6,153 nucleotides of DNA from Nitrospinales bacterium. Lineage in GTDB: Bacteria; Nitrospinota_A; UBA7883; JACRGQ01. Below, piece after piece: positions 1 through 4,146 of this stretch. The notes under the pieces are model-generated. The model worked only from the letters and a program-made list of their open reading frames with translations. It was not told the DNA's origin and did no database searches. Location of the stretch: NCBI GenBank assembly GCA_023248615.1, contig JAHFEI010000027.1, positions 7,097-13,249 on the forward strand, written 5' to 3'. How positions within the stretch are numbered: the stretch's first letter is position 1; every line of letters begins with the position of its first letter. A program made the translations under genes and the position numbers.

Positions 1-297
1 TTCCACCGCCTCTTCGTACATGTAAACGTAGAAATACGGCTCCAACGCCCCGGCCTCTATCTCGTGGTAACGGTACAGGAAGTTTTTAAGGGCCTGTATC
101 CCCTGCTCGGCATTGTCCACATGGGCGTATATTTCCACCCTGTTGCAGGTGGAAAGGATTACCTTCTCGCTTATCTCCGGCATCCGCTCGAAGATTTCCT
201 GCGCGGCATCCTGAAGCTGTTTTTGGCTGAATGCCAGTTTTTCACGCACCTCCACCGGCGCGGTATTGTGGTTAAGACCAAGTATAACTAAAGCCAT
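1..297 (-). CDS. hemA: Glutamyl-tRNA reductase, N-terminal 99 residues (runs off the window)
   Basis: It reduces glutamyl-tRNA(Glu) with NADPH to glutamate-1-semialdehyde, the first committed step of the C5 route to haem, in the cytoplasm. Translating the minus strand from the ATG at 297-295 gives an open frame of 99 codons to the window edge. Residues 7-19 read GLNHNTAPVEVRE and residues 49-57 read STCNRVEIY. These are the two hallmark motifs of the N-terminal glutamyl-binding domain; Cys51 matches the catalytic cysteine that forms the thioester. The NADPH-binding and dimerisation domains lie outside the window. The start is set by the standard MALVILGLNH-type N-terminus; no strong Shine-Dalgarno is visible, only AGGG about 13 nt upstream. 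The gene is divergent from the cytochrome-porin gene, with 674 bp between the starts. An intrinsic terminator facing it at 434-468 suggests its promoter lies within 298-433. The assignment is firm; only the missing C-terminal part is untested. Confidence 0.95.
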   Translation of the reverse strand, partial: MALVILGLNHNTAPVEVREKLAFSQKQLQDAAQEIFERMPEISEKVILSTCNRVEIYAHVDNAEQGIQALKNFLYRYHEIEAGALEPYFYVYMYEEAVE

Positions 298-433
298 CCG
301 GCTATTTTACCCTGCACGGTGGATATCTCCAAACTTCTAAAATGATTTTATTTTTCGGGACCCCTGCCTCCTCCGTGGGGCGAAAACATGCCAGCCGCCG
401 GGAACCTGCCCCGTAATTCCAATTGTTGCGAGC
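298..433. other. hemA upstream region, probable promoter/5' UTR
   Basis: No gene is seen here. The segment lies between a minus-strand terminator and the hemA start, so it should hold the hemA promoter, but I find no convincing -35/-10 pair. GGGGC at 377-381 and GCCCC at 408-412 are complementary and could close a stem around a G/C-rich loop. The C-rich strings at 355-370 and 399-413 are imperfect direct repeats (CGGGAC... and CGGGAA..., each followed by a CCTGCC core). It matches no riboswitch I recognise. Confidence 0.35.
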
Positions 434-468
434 AAAAAAAACTACCAGAAATAGAATTTTGCTGGTAG
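434..468 (-). terminator. Rho-independent terminator reading toward hemA
   Basis: CTACCAG (442-448) and CTGGTAG (462-468) form a perfect 7-bp stem, extended inside by AAAT (449-452) with ATTT (456-459) around an AGA loop, with a two-base bulge. On the minus strand the hairpin is followed by eight T residues (complement of A 434-441), the standard intrinsic terminator layout. On the plus strand no T tract follows, so it should act only on minus-strand transcription. It would end any minus-strand RNA started between here and the cytochrome gene before it reached hemA, either as a separate small RNA or as an attenuator in a long hemA leader. Confidence 0.6.
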
Positions 469-476
469 CATTGGTA

Positions 477-649
477 CGACTTGGAGGAGAGGGAGCCGAG
501 CCTATGCGCCAAGGGTCGATGGGTGAGGTTAAAATTTAACCGAAGGAGTGGTGATTTGGTGAGTATTACAACCCGATTCGATAGCGTAACTGGCGGTAGC
601 GGCCTACCCGGGAGCTTGGGAAGCCCGCTGGATACCGCCGGAATTACGG
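477..649 (+). ncRNA. Candidate structured RNA of unknown family
   Basis: This stretch is purine-rich on the plus strand, lacks a believable protein gene and holds nested inverted repeats. CGA-CTTGG (477-484) pairs with CCAAG-TCG (509-518) across a GG bulge. GGTTAA (528-533) can pair with TTAACC (536-541), though its 2-nt gap would need a base pair opened. A strong 9-bp stem joins CTGGCGGTA (590-598) to TACCGCCGG (633-641), with GCGG (599-602) pairing CCGC (625-628) inside. A weak terminator follows at 650-683. It matches no RNase P, tmRNA, SRP, 6S or riboswitch consensus that I can recall. The strand is inferred from the G-rich bias and the downstream plus-strand terminator; a minus-strand RNA ending at 434 is the alternative. 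No promoter was found for it. Confidence 0.3.
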
Positions 650-683
650 CTGTCCCGGTAGACCGGGTTTTTCGGGTTGACAG
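650..683 (+). terminator. Weak intrinsic terminator with an alternative fold
   Basis: CCCGG (654-658) and CCGGG (663-667) form a 5-bp stem with a TAGA loop, followed directly by five T (668-672). A competing stem pairs CTGTC (650-654) with GACAG (679-683) and CCG (655-657) with CGG (673-675, after the T run), which would take up the same bases. The two exclusive folds look like a terminator/antiterminator switch, but the short stem makes either role uncertain. The TTGACA of the next promoter overlaps its right edge. Confidence 0.3.
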
Positions 684-706
684 GTAGTTATTTACTTTGG
701 TAGACT
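677..706 (+). promoter_or_regulatory. Sigma-70-type promoter, probably for the cytochrome-porin gene
   Basis: A perfect TTGACA -35 box (677-682) is followed after 18 bp by TAGACT (701-706), which matches four of six -10 consensus bases. Transcription would start near 713 and give a leader of roughly 260 nt before the ATG at 972. It is the best -35 box I found in the intergenic region. The assignment rests on sequence match alone. Confidence 0.4.
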
Positions 707-712
707 GGCAAC

Positions 713-971
713 GTTTATTAAAACTTTGGGAAGTGTATGTTGTGGGGAGGTTAACCCTCGCTTGCGCCGCATCCCGGGGGAGGTTAATGGGAAGAGGGAT
801 TGCTAGAATTAGATGATGATGTAATAAAAAATCTAAGATGCAAGGAGGTGGTTAATGCCCATTGGCTAGTGCATAGCTGGCTGTCCTAAGGGTAGAAAAA
901 ACACAGGTTCTAAATAGTAGCCCCTAGAGGGTTTGAGTTTTTTATATGAACTATTAGCGGAGGTTTGGTAA
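713..971 (+). other. Long 5' leader of the cytochrome-porin gene
   Basis: If the promoter at 677-706 is used, this is untranslated leader. The motif GGAGGTTAA occurs at 746-754 and 779-787 and in variant form (GGAGGTGGTTAA) at 844-855. AATGGG (786-791) can pair with CCCATT (858-863). CTAAATAG (910-917) can pair with CTATTAG (951-957) with one bulged base, placing a stem immediately 5' of the cytochrome Shine-Dalgarno (GCGGAGG, 957-963). Such a stem could modulate translation or protect the messenger end. No known riboswitch was recognised. Confidence 0.35.
842..869 (+). promoter_or_regulatory. Perfect Shine-Dalgarno with a four-residue leader mini-ORF
   Basis: AAGGAGGTG (842-850) is a full 9-nt complement of the usual 16S rRNA 3' end. 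With a 6-nt gap after GGAGG it precedes ATG CCC ATT GGC TAG (855-869), encoding MPIG. It is stronger than the Shine-Dalgarno of the cytochrome gene about 100 nt downstream. Possible roles are a leader peptide, a ribosome standby site or an mRNA-stabilising element; chance is also possible. No homologue of the peptide can be claimed at this size. Confidence 0.25.
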
Positions 972-2222
972 ATGAAAAAGTTTTTAACAATGTTTTTGAT
1001 AGCGGCCGTCGCTCTCGTGAGCGGACTGTTCGCACCCAAGAGCGCGGAAGCGATTCCGGCTTTTGCACGGCAGATGCAGGTTCCCTGTTTCTCCTGCCAC
1101 TACCAGTACATTCCTAAACTGAATGCGTTTGGCCGCGAGTTTTTGCTCGGCGGTTACTCGCAGGCGGCACAGGAGCTGATTTCCGATGGCGAACATCTCT
1201 CCATCCCGCCGGTTCTTAACGCGGCATTCGTTGCGAAGTTCCGCTACTGGCAGGACACCAACTACCCGGCATCTACCGGCGCCAAGATTGGTAAGGAACG
1301 CGGCGTTCTCCGCCTGCCGGACGAAGCGTCCTTGTTGGTCGGCGGTCGTGTAGGCGAGAACATGGGCGCATTGGTTGAATTCCCGATGGACGCCACCTCT
1401 GGCACACAGAAGTTCGTATACTCCAAAGATTTCGGCGGAGTACGCGGCGGTTTGACTGCATACGGTACGGGCGGCGGCAACGCGGCAAACAGCATGGAAC
1501 TTTTCAACACTGGTGCGGTTACTACCCGCAAACAGTTTGAAAACCGCAATGCAACTTCGGCATTGCAGGCGACTGGCGGCCCTTCCGCTGAAGGCGCGGC
1601 TTCCGGCATCCACGTATTCGCAGGTTCCGACCTGTTCTTCGCAAACCTTGGTCTCTGGGGTCCGGCAAAAGCAATCGGTAGCGATACTATCGACACCGGC
1701 TTGGGCGGTCTTTCCACTTACTACCGCCTAGCGGTTACCCCGAAGGTTGCAGATGGCGTTGACCTGATGGTCGGTATCATAGGCGCCGCAGGCAAAACCA
1801 CCCTTGGCGTGGCATCAACTGCAACTGCGTTGGCAACCACGAAGGATATCAAGACAGACTCCATGGCTATCGACTTCCAGGTGCAGACCGAAGTTGCAGG
1901 CATGAGCCTTGAAGTAACCGGCGCATACATCACCGTTAAGGGTGAGAGCGATGCAAATGCGGCATGGAATACTGGCTCTAATGACCAAAAGGGTATGGAC
2001 GTTAAGGCATCCCTTGGCTTGAGCAAGTCGGCAGGTGTGAAGTTTGCCTACCTGGCGCTTGATAGCGGCGCGGCGACTGCGAACACCAAATCCGCCTTCA
2101 CCTTGGGCGGCTGGTACGACCTGGCGCAGAACGTAGGCCTCCATCTTGAATACTCCATGTGGAGTGGCGATGCACGCACCCAGGACAACAACTTGGTCCT
2201 GCTGTTTGAATTCGCATTCTAA
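972..2222 (+). CDS. Cyc2-like outer-membrane monohaem cytochrome-porin fusion
   Basis: Probable outer-membrane electron-transfer protein: a small haem domain fused to a beta-barrel. Residues 1-27 form a signal peptide (KK, hydrophobic core, cleavage after SAEA). The mature protein begins IPAFARQ, then CFSCH at 39-43, a CxxCH site for one covalent haem c, then LNAFGREF and GGY (50-62). This order (AFARQ, CxxCH, FGR, GY) is what I recall of Cyc2-type Fe(II)-oxidising cytochrome-porins. Residues from about 90 on are rich in Gly, Ala and alternating hydrophobics, with repeated short amphipathic strands, ending LLFEFAF; a terminal Phe is the usual Bam signal. At 416 residues it is slightly shorter than classical Cyc2. 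GCGGAGG lies 8 nt before the ATG, and a strong terminator follows, so it is a single-gene unit. Haem attachment and barrel shape are well supported; the substrate, Fe(II) or another external donor or acceptor, is inference. Confidence 0.8.
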   Translation: MKKFLTMFLIAAVALVSGLFAPKSAEAIPAFARQMQVPCFSCHYQYIPKLNAFGREFLLGGYSQAAQELISDGEHLSIPPVLNAAFVAKFRYWQDTNYPASTGAKIGKERGVLRLPDEASLLVGGRVGENMGALVEFPMDATSGTQKFVYSKDFGGVRGGLTAYGTGGGNAANSMELFNTGAVTTRKQFENRNATSALQATGGPSAEGAASGIHVFAGSDLFFANLGLWGPAKAIGSDTIDTGLGGLSTYYRLAVTPKVADGVDLMVGIIGAAGKTTLGVASTATALATTKDIKTDSMAIDFQVQTEVAGMSLEVTGAYITVKGESDANAAWNTGSNDQKGMDVKASLGLSKSAGVKFAYLALDSGAATANTKSAFTLGGWYDLAQNVGLHLEYSMWSGDARTQDNNLVLLFEFAF

Positions 2223-2244
2223 TTTAGCCTAACGGCAGATACTC

Positions 2245-2280
2245 AAGGGGTTCGGGATTCTCCCGAACCCCTTTTTTTTT
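2245..2280 (+). terminator. Strong Rho-independent terminator of the cytochrome-porin gene
   Basis: A perfect 13-bp stem (2245-2257 with 2261-2273, G/C-rich core GGGGTTCGGGA) closes a three-base TTC loop and runs into nine consecutive T (2272-2280). It begins 22 bp after the stop codon. This is a textbook intrinsic terminator. A run of nine C (2284-2292) follows, with no role I can assign. Confidence 0.95.
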
Positions 2281-2303
2281 ATTCCCCCCCCCTAATTGGT
2301 AGG

Positions 2304-2342
2304 TACAGGATTCATCCTGTAGTTGCGCCCTTATGGGCGCAA
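2304..2342. repeat. Two adjacent REP-like hairpins
   Basis: TACAGGAT (2304-2311) and ATCCTGTA (2314-2321) form an 8-bp perfect inverted repeat with a 2-nt gap. One base later TTGCGCCC (2323-2330) and GGGCGCAA (2335-2342) form another with a TTAT loop. They have no T tract, so are not terminators of the usual type, and they abut the repeat cluster. Paired short palindromes like this are typical of REP/BIME sequences; whether they recur in the genome cannot be seen here. Confidence 0.5.
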
Positions 2343-2547
2343 GACAGACTAAACCTCGATTCCGAAGTTGAGCAATGCCAAAACCAAAAAGCCCTTAAAA
2401 ATAAGAGGCTTTCGATGAATGCCTTCAGCACCATTTTCAACTTCGGAGAAGTTGGGAGTAGGTGCGATATTGCATTGAATCTAAAGGTGTTATTTTGGCC
2501 GTTTTTTTAAAAACCAATCAACTTCGGAATCGAGGCTAAAGTCCGTC
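2343..2547. repeat. Inverted-repeat-bounded element A (MITE/REPIN-like)
   Basis: CCTCGATTCCGAAGTTG (2354-2370) returns as its exact reverse complement at 2519-2535, a 17-bp perfect inverted repeat. Similarity continues outward: 2343-2353 reads GACAGACTAAA, and the reverse complement of 2536-2547 reads GACGGACTTTAG. The whole thus resembles a 205-bp element with ~28-bp imperfect terminal repeats. Inside, CAACTTC (2438-2444) and GAAGTTG (2448-2454) form a palindrome that repeats the first ten bases of the right-hand copy. No protein gene is present. It could be a non-autonomous element moved by the neighbouring transposase type, or a REP array. Confidence 0.55.
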
Positions 2548-2645
2548 ACCACCGGAGAACACACACTTTCGATGGAGGCGTGCCTACCAGCTTCTAATAA
2601 AATCAGGGCTATCCAAAAGCCAAGGATACCCCTCCGGCTTTTTGG
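2548..2645. other. Spacer between repeat elements with an imperfect hairpin
   Basis: No gene is seen. CCAAAAGCC (2613-2621) pairs with GGCTTTTTGG (2636-2645) with one extra T, around a 14-nt loop. The T run lies inside the stem, so a terminator role is doubtful. The nine bases CTTTCGATG at 2566-2574 also occur inside element A at 2409-2417, which may mark shared ancestry of the two stretches or may be chance. Confidence 0.3.
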
Positions 2646-2648
2646 CGA

Positions 2649-2871
2649 GTCCGGCTTTAACCTCGATTCCGAAGTTAAAATTACTTTCCCCTCCTTCGCA
2701 AGGAGGGGATGAAGGGGAGGTTCCTCAACCCCACCTGCGCCTCCCCTTTCAAGGGGAGGAAATTAATTTTGATATCAGCCCTGTACCAAATTATTCTTTT
2801 GAAAATATCCAAATCAGGCATATTTATAAATTGTTTTGGGGTATTTTGAATTCCTGTCTTCGGAATCGAGG
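2649..2871. repeat. Inverted-repeat-bounded element B, ending inside the RAYT gene
   Basis: The same motif recurs as CCTCGATTCCGAAGTT (2661-2676), and its reverse complement CTTCGGAATCGAGG at 2858-2871 (14 bp). The left outer flank (2649-2660, GTCCGGCTTTAA) resembles the outer flanks of element A. The right side shows no such flank: from 2872 on the sequence is transposase coding. The element encloses the GGAGGGG-type hairpin pair at 2688-2759 and an A/T-rich stretch (2760-2850). It appears to have replaced the 3' half of the RAYT gene. Confidence 0.55.
2688..2759. repeat. Paired CCCTCC/GGAGGG REP hairpins
   Basis: CCCCTCCTT (2688-2696) and AAGGAGGGG (2700-2708) form a 9-bp stem with a CGC loop. 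CCTCCCCTT (2740-2748) and AAGGGGAGG (2751-2759) form a second 9-bp stem. AAGGGGAGG also occurs at 2712-2720, so 2740-2748 has two possible partners. AAAATTA (2677-2683) on the left mirrors TAATTTT on the right (2764-2770), making the pair roughly symmetric. Two REP hairpins in inverted arrangement is the REPIN layout, a known partner of RAYT transposases. Confidence 0.6.
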
Positions 2872-3135
2872 ATAATAACCCCCCTCTGTGGAAAGCAAAG
2901 GGCGGAGCATCATGTGAACATGATCCTGCATCACAACCGCTATAGAAAGTTCGTATTTCTTATTATTGTTATGGAGGATTGCGTTTGCCACTATTGTTCG
3001 CGCATCCGGCGGCAGTTCAAATCTCCTTGTGCGAAAGGTGACAAAATACCACGAACCGCTTACCTGCCAGTGCGGAAGTTTCCGGTGGGTTATATGTAAA
3101 TTTTTGCCGGTAATTTTGGGACGTCCCATAAGCAA
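2824..3135 (-). pseudogene. REP-associated tyrosine transposase (RAYT), 3'-truncated
   Basis: RAYTs are IS200/IS605-like Y1 HUH transposases that process single-stranded REP hairpins. Residues 19-36 (KLPHWQ, then GSWYFVTF) match the family start. Residues 68-80 (VVMQDHVHMMLRP) contain the metal-binding HUH motif H72-V-H74. Family members usually run to 150-200 residues, and the catalytic Tyr lies in a helix well after the HUH. Here homology stops at GGYY (85-88). Residues 89-92 (PRFR) are encoded by the inserted repeat copy at 2858-2871, and the frame ends after 11 more codons, at residue 103. The catalytic tyrosine helix is missing, so the protein should be inactive as a transposase. The start could be Met1 or Met3; neither has a clear Shine-Dalgarno. 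The frame has no internal stops, so the break looks recent or the fragment is tolerated. Confidence 0.8.
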
Positions 3136-3319
3136 ATGCTAACACATGCACAAAATGGGATTGGAGTATTGTTACCGGGTCTGGTAGGATTGCGCCAGCG
3201 ATGGATGGTAAAAGACTTTCTCGTACATCCATGTTAAGGGCGGGCCAACTACTGGCCTTTCCTGTGGGGCAACTTACATAATTGTGTTTTATCGGAAGAT
3301 ATTTTTGGGAGTTTTTCGT
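3136..3319. other. Intergenic region upstream of the TIGR04219-like gene
   Basis: No gene is seen. GGCCA (3243-3247) and TGGCC (3253-3257) form a small inverted repeat about 65 bp before the start codon at 3320, a possible operator. CATAAT at 3277-3282 could be a -10 box but lacks a matching -35. The Shine-Dalgarno of the next gene is GGGAG at 3307-3311. Confidence 0.3.
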
Positions 3320-4096
3320 ATGAAAAGATTGGTTGCTCTCGTTTTGGTTTTCTCTGCGGTGTTTGTTCCGGCGGCCAATGCGCTACCGCTTGCCGATTTC
3401 GACGTTTCCGTAGGCATGGCAAGGCCTGCGCCATCGGGCGACTTTAAATACGGCTCCGGTTCCACCATCACAACCATGAACCTGAAAGATACGCTAAACA
3501 TGGATACCGGCTCCAGCACCATCCTGCGGCTGGACGTAAAACACGCCATCCCCATTTTGCCTAACATCTATATCCACCACCTCCCCATCAAGGTGGAAGG
3601 CGCCAAAGACCTGGCCTCCAGCGTCACTTTCGGCACGCAAACATTCTCGGCAACTACAAGAGTGACTTCGGTGCTGGATATGGGGCAGGACGATGTGGGA
3701 CTTTATTACAGCATTCCGCTGGTCAAGTCGCTTACCGTCAACATGCTCGAATTGAAGGCGGGCCTTAACGTGAGGGTTATGAACTTCAAGGCATCGCTTG
3801 CCAGCGCCTTGCCCGCCAAGTCCGAAGAAAAAAGTTTCACCGCTCCCATCCCGATGCTCTACCTTGGGCTGGACCTTAACCCGATAGACCTTTTTTCCAT
3901 CAATGCCGAAGTCAAGACCCTCAGCGTGGGCGGCAACGGCATTACCGATTATGCGGCGGAGCTAAGGATAAAACCGCTACGCATACTTTACATCGGCGTA
4001 GGTTACGCTTCCGAGACCATAAAGATAGATTCGAACGACATCAACGCCAACATAAGTTTCGCCGAGCCTTATGTTGTGGTGGGGGCACAGTTCTAG
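3320..4096 (+). CDS. TIGR04219-like outer-membrane beta-barrel protein
   Basis: The product has 258 residues. Residues 1-21 (MKRLVALVLVFSAVFVPAANA) are a clear signal peptide with ANA before the predicted cut. The mature chain begins LPLADFDVSVGMARPAPSGDFKY, followed by a LDVKHAIPILPNIYIHHLPI segment. This resembles the TIGR04219 family, where a short loop after strand one and a (V/I)P(V/I)LPN motif are typical. Alternating hydrophobic strands run to the C-terminal VVVGAQF, whose final Phe suits Bam-dependent insertion. The function of the family is unknown to me. I start at the ATG 3320, because GGGAG sits 8 nt upstream and the signal peptide begins there; a GTG at 3284 would add 12 residues before the signal peptide and is less likely. 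It stands alone, convergent with the aldehyde dehydrogenase gene. Confidence 0.75.
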   Translation: MKRLVALVLVFSAVFVPAANALPLADFDVSVGMARPAPSGDFKYGSGSTITTMNLKDTLNMDTGSSTILRLDVKHAIPILPNIYIHHLPIKVEGAKDLASSVTFGTQTFSATTRVTSVLDMGQDDVGLYYSIPLVKSLTVNMLELKAGLNVRVMNFKASLASALPAKSEEKSFTAPIPMLYLGLDLNPIDLFSINAEVKTLSVGGNGITDYAAELRIKPLRILYIGVGYASETIKIDSNDINANISFAEPYVVVGAQF

Positions 4097-4108
4097 GCCA
4101 GAAGAATA

Positions 4109-4146
4109 CCTGCCGGGCAACAAAGCGCCCTTACAAATCCGGCAGG
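4109..4146. terminator. Inverted repeat between convergent genes, possible terminator
   Basis: CCTGCCGG (4109-4116) and CCGGCAGG (4139-4146) form a perfect 8-bp stem with a 22-nt loop. A competing inner stem pairs GGGC (4115-4118) with GCCC (4127-4130). It lies at the junction of two convergent genes and overlaps the last aldehyde dehydrogenase codons. No T tract follows on either side, so intrinsic termination is uncertain; it could instead stall or protect both 3' ends. Confidence 0.3.

Noticed and set aside
477..672. Possible known RNA (FMN, glycine, cobalamin or c-di-AMP riboswitch, RNase P, tmRNA, SRP)
   Set aside because: Short resemblances such as GATTTGGTGAG and CCGAAGGAG were seen, but the rest of each consensus is absent, so no family name is given.
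481..687. A 68-codon plus-strand reading frame in the gap between hemA and the cytochrome gene
   Set aside because: It starts with TTG, has no Shine-Dalgarno, has a composition unlike the neighbouring proteins, and lies across strong RNA stems and a terminator.
714..719. Alternative -10 box (TTTATT) with TTTACT at 691-696
   Set aside because: Spacing of 17 bp is good but both boxes are poorer than TTGACA/TAGACT at 677-706, so it was not listed as a separate promoter.
984..1613. Long minus-strand reading frame (209 codons) within the cytochrome gene, with others at 1262-1717 and 1721-2144
   Set aside because: These are antisense shadows. The plus strand has a signal peptide, haem motif, ribosome site and terminator; the minus frames are Arg/Cys-rich or low-complexity without motifs.
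2354..2871. CRISPR array
   Set aside because: Only four motif copies, in alternating orientation, 14-17 bp long and with spacers of unequal length (about 150, 125 and 180 bp); CRISPR repeats are direct, longer and evenly spaced.
2642..2875. 77-codon plus-strand reading frame across element B
   Set aside because: It translates REP hairpins and terminal repeats (PPSQGGDEGE and similar), a common artefact of such repeats.
3284..3319. GTG start 12 codons upstream for the TIGR04219-like gene
   Set aside because: It would put residues before the signal peptide and lacks a ribosome site, while ATG 3320 has GGGAG at 8 nt.
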